Of a stretch of DNA of 6,805 nt, positions 1 to 6,052 are shown piece by piece. The notes beneath the pieces are model-generated. The model was not told the origin of the DNA, did no database searches, and was given only the letters and a program-made list of their open reading frames with translations. The stretch lies in NCBI GenBank assembly GCA_021775715.1, contig JAJFHI010000265.1, positions 1 to 6,805 of the forward strand, given 5' to 3'. Within the stretch, counting starts at the first letter, position 1. Each line of letters begins with the position of its first letter. Both the position numbers and the translations under genes were made by a program. This DNA is from Hyphomicrobiaceae bacterium (GTDB lineage Bacteria; Pseudomonadota; Alphaproteobacteria; Rhizobiales; Hyphomicrobiaceae).

Positions 1-746
1 TGAGCGTCCACCATTGGACAGACAACCTTTTCAGCTTCACCACGACACGCAACGCTTCATTTCGTTTTGAGAATGGCCAGTTTGCGATGGTGGGAATTGA
101 GGTCGAAGGCAAGCCGCTGGTGCGCGCCTATTCGATGGCTAGCCCAAATTATGATGACAAGCTTGAGTGGTTTTCGATCAAGGTTCCCAATGGTCCACTG
201 ACGTCGCGCCTGCAGCACATTAAGACGGGCGACCAGGTTCTGGTGAGCAAGAAGCCTGTTGGCACTTTGATTGTCGATAGCCTGACGCCCGGACGCCGTC
301 TCTATCTTTTAGCTACTGGAACGGGGTTGGCACCGTTCCTCAGCATTATTGCCGACCCCACGCTTTACGAGAAATTTGAAAAAGTCGTGCTGGTGCACGG
401 ATGCCGTCATATTGCTGAATTGGCCTATGAAGAACACATCTCGCAACGCTTGCCGCAGGATGAGCACTTCGGCGAACTAGTGCGGGAGAAGCTGGTGTAC
501 CTCCCAACCGTTACGCGTGAGCCGTTTCGCAACGAGGGCCGGATTACAAAACTTGTGATGTCGGGCGTGCTGTCACAGAAGTTGGATCTCCCCGCGCTTG
601 ATCCAGCCGAAGATCGCGTGATGATGTGTGGTGGTCCCGGCCTGCTTGCTGATATGCAGCCAATCCTGGAAGAGCGCGGCTTTCACGAAGGCGCTGGCAA
701 TAAGCCTGCTGAATACGTGATAGAGAAGGCGTTCGTTGACCGCTAA
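1..746 (+). CDS. fpr: Ferredoxin/flavodoxin-NADP+ reductase, 5' end missing
   Basis: This flavoenzyme moves electrons between NADPH and ferredoxin or flavodoxin in the cytoplasm. The reading frame is open from base 3, so the gene begins upstream of the window; 247 residues are visible, and family members have about 257, so only around ten are missing. The first visible residues (SVHHWTDNLFSF) match the family's N-terminal strand. RAYSMASP (bases 123-146) is the FAD-binding RxYS motif, GTGLAPF (about 318-338) is the NADP pyrophosphate-binding loop, and CGGPGLL (about 630-650) is the nicotinamide-side CGxP motif. The C-terminus ...YVIEKAFVDR, extending past the usual terminal aromatic residue, is typical of the bacterial Azotobacter/Rhodobacter subclass (family knowledge). 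An internal ATG at base 87 is not the start, because conserved sequence precedes it. The gene converges on the pentapeptide-repeat gene with 41 bp between them. In many bacteria this enzyme supports oxidative-stress defence and Fe-S or flavodoxin metabolism. Confidence 0.93.
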   Translation, partial: SVHHWTDNLFSFTTTRNASFRFENGQFAMVGIEVEGKPLVRAYSMASPNYDDKLEWFSIKVPNGPLTSRLQHIKTGDQVLVSKKPVGTLIVDSLTPGRRLYLLATGTGLAPFLSIIADPTLYEKFEKVVLVHGCRHIAELAYEEHISQRLPQDEHFGELVREKLVYLPTVTREPFRNEGRITKLVMSGVLSQKLDLPALDPAEDRVMMCGGPGLLADMQPILEERGFHEGAGNKPAEYVIEKAFVDR

Positions 747-787
747 ACCGCAGGCGAAAGGTTTGCGTTGCAATGCTAACGGCTTAG

Positions 788-1633
788 TCAGCGAAAAGCG
801 CGTTCAAGGTTCTTTGCCTTGTCGAGGTTCTTCGCTGCTTCGATATTCTTCATGCCCTTCATGCGTGCGGAATTGAGGTCGGCTCGATCAAAGTCGGCAC
901 CGGTCACATCTGCATCAGTGAAATCGACACCGGCTAGTTCGCTGCCGTTGAGTTTCGCATTTGTAAGGTTAGCTCCGCGCATGGACGCGAACTCCAACAT
1001 GCCGCGCGAGAGGTTGGCGTTTTTGAGGGACGCACCCGTGAGATCGGCGCTCATGAAGACGCCGCGCATCAAACCCATGGATTGGTTCGTTTCGTCTGCC
1101 GAAAGGTTGGCCCCTTCAAAGTTCGCATTGATAAGGCTTGTGCGAGACAGATCACCGGCAATGCGTGCGTTCGTAAAATTAGCACCGTTGAGATTGCTGC
1201 CCATCAGCTGAGTGCCAAACAAATTACTGCCAGACAGATTGGCCCCTTCAAAATTGGCTTTCAGTGCCCACACCTGGTCGAGTACAACGCCCGACAGATT
1301 TGTGCCCTTCAGGTTTGACCCCATCAACCGTGCGGCTCGCAGATTGGTGCGTCTGAGATCGAGCCCGGAGAGGTCAAGCTTGTTCAGGCTTTTGGACGAG
1401 AGATCGACGACGTCGCCATCACCGAGAGCCGCAATCGCGGCCTCTATGTCTTGCCGGGTCATTTCCGATTTCGTGTAGGCATCGCTTGAGAGATCAACTT
1501 GGTCGATCATGCCCTGTGCGGATGCCGATTCGATGCCAAACACGCTTCTCGTCGATGCGTTGGGATTCGTTGTGACAGGCGACAGACTGAGCGTGACCAC
1601 CAGAAGCGCTGTGGCAATGGGGCGGTAGATCAT
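788..1633 (-). CDS. Exported pentapeptide-repeat protein
   Basis: A 281-residue protein with three parts. Residues 1-39 form a Sec-type signal: a hydrophobic stretch at about 5-20, then a long polar stretch ending in SASAQ, so cleavage may follow Ala39 or an earlier site near Ala26. A short linker (about 41-80) follows. Residues about 87-258 are nearly uninterrupted pentapeptide repeats of the A(D/N)LxG type (TNLRA, SNLKG, ANFEG, ANLSG, ADLTG and others), which fold as a right-handed quadrilateral beta-helix. The last 24 residues switch to a six-residue period (see findings). The ATG has GAGGAT on the minus strand 10 nt upstream, and a promoter lies further up. Export argues against a gyrase-protecting role such as Qnr/MfpA; a periplasmic structural or binding role is inferred only. 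No operon partner is seen. Internal DNA repetition reflects the peptide repeats. Confidence 0.9.
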   Translation of the reverse strand: MIYRPIATALLVVTLSLSPVTTNPNASTRSVFGIESASAQGMIDQVDLSSDAYTKSEMTRQDIEAAIAALGDGDVVDLSSKSLNKLDLSGLDLRRTNLRAARLMGSNLKGTNLSGVVLDQVWALKANFEGANLSGSNLFGTQLMGSNLNGANFTNARIAGDLSRTSLINANFEGANLSADETNQSMGLMRGVFMSADLTGASLKNANLSRGMLEFASMRGANLTNAKLNGSELAGVDFTDADVTGADFDRADLNSARMKGMKNIEAAKNLDKAKNLERAFR

Positions 1634-1666
1634 TACTGGGTGTATCCTCAGTTCTTGTTTTTGTTC

Positions 1667-1695
1667 ATTAACCCGGCGATCGTCGCACGGGTCAA
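1667..1695 (-). promoter_or_regulatory. Probable sigma70-type promoter of the pentapeptide-repeat gene
   Basis: On the minus strand, TTGACC (1690-1695, five of six to the -35 consensus) is followed by a 17-bp spacer and GTTAAT (1667-1672, four of six to the -10 consensus). Transcription would start near 1660, leaving a leader of about 27 nt that contains the GAGGAT ribosome-binding site. Judged by eye only. Confidence 0.5.
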
Positions 1696-1774
1696 GTCAT
1701 CAAACTGTAACTATGTCACACACTTTGGGCATCAATTGCGGCATCAGCCATTGCAATATCCGGTGATCCATCTA

Positions 1775-1790
1775 TCTATCACATGGTAGA
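1775..1790. promoter_or_regulatory. Putative TetR operator (site 1) before the first repressor gene
   Basis: TCTATC-ACAT-GGTAGA is an imperfect inverted repeat with two 6-bp arms (five of six pairs) and a 4-bp centre. Its core CTATC-N4-GGTAG recurs exactly at two places before the second TetR gene. It ends 21 nt before the first repressor's ATG, where a bound dimer would block the promoter or early transcription. A weak -35-like TTGCAA lies at 1751-1756, which would place the -10 inside the site; no good -10 is visible. The 6-4-6 arrangement resembles the NemR box recalled as TAGACC-N4-GGTCTA. Confidence 0.65.
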
Positions 1791-1810
1791 CATGTGGGCA
1801 GGGATGGAAA

Positions 1811-2407
1811 ATGTCAAAAACGGCTGAGGTCATTCTTGATGCTGCGGAACGCCGGATGCGTTGGGCCGGGTATACGGCGCTGAGTTTTCGGGATCTTGCA
1901 GAAGACGCCAAGATCAAAAGCTCAAGCGTTCACTATTACTTCCGGCGCAAGGAGGATCTCGGTGTCGCTTTGATCGAGCGTTACGACGCGCAGTTTTTCG
2001 CGGCCTTGGATCGCGCGGTGTCCAGTGCAGAGACGGCGAAGGCGAAGCTTAAGGCATTTTGTAGGGTTTATGAAAACGCGCTGAAGGACGATGCGATGGT
2101 CTGCTTGTGTGGCATGCTTGGTGCCGAAAGCATGGGATTGCCCGAGCCGGTTCGCGCCGCCGTTGAGGCGTTTTTCAAACGCAATATCAACTGGCTTGTT
2201 GACGCCATGCCCGCCGAAATTCCCAACACTGTAAAGCAGGCGAAGGCGCAGCAGACCGTTGCAACGTTGCAGGGCGCAATGATGCTGGCGACAAGCATGA
2301 AGAATGTCGCTCTTTTTGATGGCGTTGTGAAAAACATTTTGACCGAAGGGCTGCCGGAAGCGCAAATTGTCACGAGCGCTCCGTCGACGAAGCGACGTGA
2401 TGCATGA
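1811..2407 (+). CDS. TetR/AcrR-family repressor, NemR-like (copy 1)
   Basis: A 198-residue repressor. Residues about 4-50 form the TetR DNA-binding domain, with a recognition region IKSSSVHYYFRRKEDL (35-50). The C-terminal ligand domain carries VCLCGMLGAE (97-106) and QGAMMLATSMK (154-164). In E. coli NemR, a sensor of reactive electrophiles and chlorine species, the corresponding segment is GCLTVKLSAE with redox-active Cys106; by my alignment from memory Cys98 occupies that place, with Cys100 as an extra. The ATG has AGGGA about 6 nt upstream. The gene overlaps the flavoenzyme by 4 bp (ATGA), so it probably shares its transcript and is translationally coupled. The operator just upstream suggests autorepression. 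It resembles the second TetR gene of this window closely, about half of residues identical by eye. The effector is unknown. Confidence 0.9.
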   Translation: MSKTAEVILDAAERRMRWAGYTALSFRDLAEDAKIKSSSVHYYFRRKEDLGVALIERYDAQFFAALDRAVSSAETAKAKLKAFCRVYENALKDDAMVCLCGMLGAESMGLPEPVRAAVEAFFKRNINWLVDAMPAEIPNTVKQAKAQQTVATLQGAMMLATSMKNVALFDGVVKNILTEGLPEAQIVTSAPSTKRRDA

Positions 2408-3522
2408 CCCATGATGCGTATGTCATTGTCATTGGCGCCGGTATTTCCGGATTGGCCACGGCCAATCTGCTTCGTGATGCGGGTCACAAAGTCCTGGTGC
2501 TGGAAGCCCGTGATCAGCCTGGCGGTCGCGTGCGTTCCGTGCGGGATGGGGAAAGGGGCGGTTATCTAGGTGATCTTGGGCCAACCTGGATGTGGCCCGA
2601 CGTGCAACCCATTATAGTGAGTTGGCTGTCTCGGCTTGAACTCGATGTCGTCGAGCAGTTCGACACCGGGCATGCTGTGCTTGAATACGAAGAAAACTCC
2701 GTGCCGGTGACAAATCATATTCCGGGACAGCTTGGAACGGTGCGCGTGCACGGTGGGACGCAGGCGATCATCGATGGGCTTGCAGGCGCGTTGCCAGATG
2801 GTGTGATCCAATCCAATGCACCTGTTACGTCGGTGGTGGTGGATGCTCAAGGCGTCAAGATCATCACACGCAGTGACACGGTGCGAGAATTCACGGCTAC
2901 CCGGTTGGTTGTCGCGGTCCCGCCGCGACTAGCCGTCAGCGCCATAGATTGGCAGCCGACACTTTCCACAAGCTTGCGCGCCGCGCTGGGTTCCATGCCG
3001 ACATGGATGGCACCACATGCCAAAGTGGTTGCGATTTACGACACGCCGTTCTGGCGTGAGCGCGGTTTGTCGGGACGGATAGCAAGTCGCGTTGGGCCAA
3101 TAGTTGAAGCTCATGACCACAGTGGTGCGGGCGGAGCCGATGCTGCGTTGTGGGGGTTCCTCGGCTGGCCGCATGATATGCGCGCCGAGTATAATGGTGT
3201 GTTGAAGGATCAGATCGAGGCGCAATTGGCGAGATGTTTCGGCGCCGATGCACCGACGCCGACTGCAATACACATTATGGATTGGGCGACAGATCCGTTC
3301 GTTGCCGTTCCTGACGATCTAACCGGGCCCATGTCGCATCCAACTGTTGGCCCGAACGTTTTGCGCGAACCGCACTTCGATGAGCGTGTTTATTTTGCTG
3401 GTGCCGAAACAGCGGTCCAGAGCCCGGGATTGATCGAAGGCGCCTTTGCAGCGGCCGAACATGCCGCCGCATCGATTAGCAAGGCAGCCGGCGTTCGCTT
3501 TGCGATTGACCCCGCCCCGTGA
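2404..3522 (+). CDS. FAD-dependent oxidoreductase, flavin amine oxidase family
   Basis: A 372-residue enzyme of the monoamine oxidase-like flavoprotein superfamily. The N-terminal Rossmann fold has GAGISGLATA (11-20) and a dinucleotide-binding acidic end LEARDQPGGR (33-42). HGGTQAIIDGLAGAL (117-131) is the conserved segment after the substrate domain starts. Lys207 in HAKVVAIYDTPFWR aligns with the lysine that hydrogen-bonds flavin N5 through water in MAO-type enzymes. FAGAETAVQSPGLIEGAFAAAEHAA (331-355, in two halves) is the C-terminal FAD-binding block. There is no cysteine near it for covalent 8-alpha-S-cysteinyl FAD, so FAD should be non-covalent. No signal peptide is seen, so it is cytoplasmic. 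Family members oxidise amines, amino acids, polyamines or carotenoid-like substrates; the substrate here cannot be inferred. It sits between its likely repressor and a cupin gene, overlapping the first by 4 bp. Confidence 0.88.
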   Translation: MTHDAYVIVIGAGISGLATANLLRDAGHKVLVLEARDQPGGRVRSVRDGERGGYLGDLGPTWMWPDVQPIIVSWLSRLELDVVEQFDTGHAVLEYEENSVPVTNHIPGQLGTVRVHGGTQAIIDGLAGALPDGVIQSNAPVTSVVVDAQGVKIITRSDTVREFTATRLVVAVPPRLAVSAIDWQPTLSTSLRAALGSMPTWMAPHAKVVAIYDTPFWRERGLSGRIASRVGPIVEAHDHSGAGGADAALWGFLGWPHDMRAEYNGVLKDQIEAQLARCFGADAPTPTAIHIMDWATDPFVAVPDDLTGPMSHPTVGPNVLREPHFDERVYFAGAETAVQSPGLIEGAFAAAEHAAASISKAAGVRFAIDPAP

Positions 3523-3536
3523 GATTGAAGCGACTT

Positions 3537-3544
3537 GGAGAAGG
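3537..3544 (+). promoter_or_regulatory. Strong ribosome-binding site that fixes the cupin start
   Basis: GGAGAAGG lies with its GGAG core 8 nt before ATG 3549. This favours ATG 3549 over the in-frame GTG at 3519, which overlaps the flavoenzyme stop codon as GTGA but has no Shine-Dalgarno sequence of note. Confidence 0.75.
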
Positions 3545-3548
3545 TGTA

Positions 3549-4229
3549 ATGGAATTAAACGCAGATTTTTCTAAACGTGTTGTTATGCACGGCGACGAGA
3601 TCGAATGGAAAACATCACCTATGAAGGGTGTCAGCCGCCGGATGCTTGATCGCATTGGCGATGAGACTGCCCGCGCGACAACGATTGTGCGCTACGACCC
3701 GGAAAGTAAGTTTTCGCCACACGTCCACACCGGCGGCGAGGAGTTTATTGTCCTTGACGGTGTGTTTCAAGATGAGCACGGCGATTTTCCAGCAGGATCC
3801 TACATCCGCAATCCTCCAGACTCTTCGCATACGCCTGGGTCGGAACCTGGCTGCGTAATCTTCGTAAAACTCTGGCAGTTTGATATGACTGATCGTGCGC
3901 ATGTCCGGGTCCGCGTCGACAGAATTGGCGCAGTGGAAGATGGTAAGCGGCCGGGCATTTGCGTAACGCCGCTTTATCTTGACGATCGCGAGGAGGTGCG
4001 GATTGAACAGTGGGCTGCAGGCGCGGAAGTGATCCTCGACGATGCGAACGGAATTGAAGTTCTGGTCCTGGATGGGAGCTTTGAGGAAAGCGGTGACCAA
4101 TTGCGCAAGCAATCTTGGTTGCGGGTTCCGATCGGTGGAAGTGTTAAAGCGAAGACCGGTCCGCAAGGTGCACGCGTCTGGATCAAAAGCGGGCACTTGC
4201 CGTTTGCGAAAAAACCAACTGTTGCCTAA
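3549..4229 (+). CDS. ChrR-like cupin protein (bicupin, no anti-sigma domain)
   Basis: A 226-residue cytoplasmic protein made of two cupin folds. The first (about 25-115) matches the ChrR cupin family: HVHTGGEE gives His58, His60 and Glu64, and PAGSYIRNPPDSSH gives His94. The HxHx3E...H spacing equals that recalled for the zinc-binding His141/His143/Glu147/His177 of Rhodobacter ChrR, so this domain likely binds a metal. The second cupin (about 135-216) keeps the strand pattern (IEVLVLDGSFEE) but lacks the HxH and second histidine, so it is probably structural. ChrR's N-terminal zinc anti-sigma domain is absent, so this is not itself an anti-sigma factor. It starts 26 nt after the flavoenzyme stop and should be in the same operon. 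Possible roles, both inferred: a dioxygenase- or isomerase-like partner for the flavoenzyme's product, or a small-molecule/ROS-binding protein. Starting at GTG 3519 would add ten residues. Confidence 0.85.
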   Translation: MELNADFSKRVVMHGDEIEWKTSPMKGVSRRMLDRIGDETARATTIVRYDPESKFSPHVHTGGEEFIVLDGVFQDEHGDFPAGSYIRNPPDSSHTPGSEPGCVIFVKLWQFDMTDRAHVRVRVDRIGAVEDGKRPGICVTPLYLDDREEVRIEQWAAGAEVILDDANGIEVLVLDGSFEESGDQLRKQSWLRVPIGGSVKAKTGPQGARVWIKSGHLPFAKKPTVA

Positions 4230-4326
4230 CTGTAATGTATCGGTTTGCCCCTCTTTTTGACCGATGGTATTGATGCGTGTGGTGCAACGCGTAGCAATGC
4301 TGCAACAACCAAAGGCAATCCGGCAT

Positions 4327-4343
4327 TTGCCATAGCATGGCAA
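4327..4343. repeat. 17-bp palindrome before the VWA gene
   Basis: TTGCCAT-AGC-ATGGCAA is a perfect inverted repeat with 7-bp arms and a 3-bp centre, 90 nt before the VWA start codon. It is not followed by a T-run, so it is not an intrinsic terminator. It could be an operator or a hairpin; one such palindrome could arise by chance in a window of this size. Confidence 0.4.
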
Positions 4344-4420
4344 TATCACAGCCGCAGTTCTGCCAAACAACGCGCCTACCCAATCTCCATTGATTAAGCG
4401 GAAATATTCTCACCGACCTT

Positions 4421-4424
4421 GGAG
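4421..4424 (+). promoter_or_regulatory. Ribosome-binding site that fixes the VWA start
   Basis: GGAG is 9 nt before ATG 4434. The alternative in-frame TTG at 4419 lies across this site and has no ribosome-binding site of its own, so ATG 4434 is preferred. That choice also gives a standard signal peptide. Confidence 0.7.
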
Positions 4425-4433
4425 ATTTTCACA

Positions 4434-5765
4434 ATGTTGTCCTTCCTCCGTCACACCCCTAAAGCTCTCGGCTTCTGCGTGGCGACACTTTTCAGTATGT
4501 CGCAAGTCGCACACGCCGATGTCACGTTGAATGCCGACCTCGGCGCCGACATTATTCACACCGACGAAAGGGGCCGCGTTTATCTGCGGCTCAGCCTCAG
4601 CGCGCTCACGAATGCACACAGCGAAAAGCGAACGCCCGTCAACGTTGCCCTCGTGCTGGATCGATCTGGATCGATGAAGGGTGAGCGACTTGCGGCGGCG
4701 AAACAGGCAGCAAAAATGGCTTTGAACCGCTTGTCGAACGACGATTTTGTTTCGGTTGTCGCTTACAATCACGGTGTTCAAACGGTGCAGTCAGCAGGCC
4801 GGTTGGTTGAATATGAACAACTCAAGCGCCGCATCGATCAACTTCAAGCAGATGGCCGTACGGCACTGTATGCTGGTGTTGTTGAAGGCGGGCGCCAGGT
4901 GCGCGAGTTCATATCCAACGAAAAAGTCAGCCGCGTGATCCTTCTCTCTGACGGACTGGCCAACGTCGGGCCATCGCGTCCAGATGAGTTGGCAAGTCTC
5001 GGACAGAAGTTTGGCAGTGAAGGGATTTCAGTCACAACGATTGGCCTCGGACTGCAGTACAACGAAGACCTGATGAGCAAACTCGCACTCGCGAGCGACG
5101 GCAATCATGCTTTCGCAGAAAAACCCGATGACCTGGCGCGGATCTTTGCGTCTGAATTCGGGGATGTGCTTTCCGTCGTTGCCACAGACGTCATCATCAA
5201 TATCGAGTGCCGGACCGGCTTTACTCCGAAGCGTGTGCTCGGCCGTAACGCGAAGATTGATGGCAATCGCATTCAGCTTCGCTTGAACCAGCTGTACGGC
5301 GGTCAGGAAAAATATGTGATCGTTGAGTTGAGTGCGCCAGCTTCGCGGTCTGTTGGTCTTGCCGACATTGCCGATGTCAAGGTCGACTATCTCGATCTCA
5401 AGACGAAAACGCGGGCTGCCGTTGACCGTCAGGTCAGAACCAAATTCACTAACGATTCGAAATCGGCAACCGCCAGCATCAACAAAGGTGTGATGACGCA
5501 AGTGACGACGCAGATTGCAACTGAGCGCAATGAGAAAGCGGTTTCGTTGCGGGATAAAGGTGACATTAAAGGCGCGCGCGCATTGTTGCAGGACAACGCC
5601 GTCTATCTCCAGAAAAAGGCCAAGGAATACGGTGCGTCGGCACTGACGGAGTTGGAGCAAACGAACAGGGCACAGGCTGGTCAGCTAGATGAGAAAAACT
5701 GGGCAAAGACCCGCAAGTCGATGCGCTACAACCAGCATCGCTCCAAAGTGCAGCAAGCGTACTAG
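4434..5765 (+). CDS. Secreted von Willebrand factor type A domain protein
   Basis: A 443-residue exported protein. Residues 1-28 are a Sec signal (positively charged start, hydrophobic ALGFCVATLFSM, cleavage after AHA). The VWA domain spans about 70-245 with an intact metal-ion-dependent adhesion site: DRSGS (Asp76, Ser78, Ser80), Thr143 in DGRTALYAG, and Asp173 in LLSDGLANVG. After it comes a beta-rich region (about 250-325) and a charged, mainly helical C-terminal part (about 350-443, rich in Lys, Arg, Ala and Gln). There is no membrane anchor or lipobox, so it should be free in the periplasm or secreted. The arrangement resembles the VWA/YfbK-type and inter-alpha-trypsin inhibitor-like bacterial proteins, whose partners are mostly unknown. 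It has its own upstream region of about 200 bp and is followed by a strong terminator, so it is probably transcribed alone. The binding partner is not predictable. Confidence 0.9.
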   Translation: MLSFLRHTPKALGFCVATLFSMSQVAHADVTLNADLGADIIHTDERGRVYLRLSLSALTNAHSEKRTPVNVALVLDRSGSMKGERLAAAKQAAKMALNRLSNDDFVSVVAYNHGVQTVQSAGRLVEYEQLKRRIDQLQADGRTALYAGVVEGGRQVREFISNEKVSRVILLSDGLANVGPSRPDELASLGQKFGSEGISVTTIGLGLQYNEDLMSKLALASDGNHAFAEKPDDLARIFASEFGDVLSVVATDVIINIECRTGFTPKRVLGRNAKIDGNRIQLRLNQLYGGQEKYVIVELSAPASRSVGLADIADVKVDYLDLKTKTRAAVDRQVRTKFTNDSKSATASINKGVMTQVTTQIATERNEKAVSLRDKGDIKGARALLQDNAVYLQKKAKEYGASALTELEQTNRAQAGQLDEKNWAKTRKSMRYNQHRSKVQQAY

Positions 5766-5795
5766 ATTTAATTTCTTAAGTTTCACAGGATTGGA

Positions 5796-5825
5796 CAGCG
5801 GGCACCCAGTGGTGCCCGCTGTTTT
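5796..5825 (+). terminator. Intrinsic terminator of the VWA gene
   Basis: A perfect 11-bp stem, CAGCGGGCACC (5796-5806) and GGTGCCCGCTG (5811-5821), closes on a 4-nt loop and is followed directly by TTTT. It starts 31 nt after the VWA stop codon. The stretch on the minus-strand side has no comparable T-run, so it acts on + transcription. Confidence 0.95.
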
Positions 5826-5970
5826 GCACGGGGGGTGCAGAGATGGTGTCCGCTATCTACAACTCCAGGCGCACATGCTCATGACCATCGCGGAGCTGCA
5901 TCATCACAGACACCCCATGGCAGCCGCATTTACTACGAGCGCCATTTCGATGGTGGAATTCTGGGAGGCG
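5826..5970. other. Non-coding gap between the VWA terminator and the operators
   Basis: No gene is supported here. Two short frames run through it on the + strand, but neither has a ribosome-binding site or recognisable sequence. On the minus strand a frame ending at 5857 reads protein-like (...VMMQLRDGHEHVRLEL) but has no credible start, because it runs back into the operator region and a stop near 6023. It may be a decayed gene end or chance. Confidence 0.4.
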
Positions 5971-5971
5971 A

Positions 5972-5987
5972 CCTATCAGTAGGTAGG
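5972..5987. promoter_or_regulatory. Putative TetR operator (site 2, distal) before the second repressor gene
   Basis: CCTATC-AGTA-GGTAGG is an inverted repeat with 6-bp arms (five of six pairs) containing the same CTATC-N4-GGTAG core as the site before the first repressor. An overlapping perfect repeat, ACCTA-N4-TAGGT, spans 5971-5984. It lies 48 bp (start to start) from the proximal site. Confidence 0.65.
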
Positions 5988-6019
5988 CAACTTTGGCATG
6001 GCGTTTCAGTTGCGTCAAG

Positions 6020-6035
6020 GCTATCTATGGGTAGG
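6020..6035. promoter_or_regulatory. Putative TetR operator (site 3, proximal) before the second repressor gene
   Basis: GCTATC-TATG-GGTAGG carries the exact core CTATC-N4-GGTAG at 6021-6034. The core ends 18 nt before the repressor's ATG, close to the 21-nt distance at the first repressor gene, which supports autorepression. The outer arm pair is weaker here (four of six). No convincing -35/-10 pair was found around it. Confidence 0.65.
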
Positions 6036-6052
6036 TTTAAATTAAATAGGCG

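Noticed and set aside
741..767. Hairpin over the fpr stop codon (CGC-T-AAACC with GGTTTGCG) as a terminator between the converging genes
   Set aside because: The stem has a bulge and no T-run follows on either strand, so it is too weak to call.
819..1478. Open frames on the + strand opposite the pentapeptide gene
   Set aside because: They mirror the repeat periodicity of the real minus-strand gene, producing Arg/Ser/Ala/Pro-rich antisense sequence.
1740..1755. 13 of 16 match between 1740-1755 and 4322-4337, as a shared regulatory element
   Set aside because: Dozens of such matches are expected by chance among all pairs of positions in a window this size, and the second copy does not share its palindrome with the first.
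4239..4265. Inverted repeat ATCGGT / ACCGAT just after the cupin stop, as an operon terminator
   Set aside because: Only 6 bp of stem with a 15-nt loop, and the T-run lies inside the loop instead of after the stem. The end of the operon transcript remains unidentified.
3615..4370. Long minus-strand open frame opposite the cupin gene (251 codons)
   Set aside because: It is the antisense of a clearly conserved cupin, has no recognisable domain, and its composition (many Cys, Arg, His) is typical of a shadow frame.
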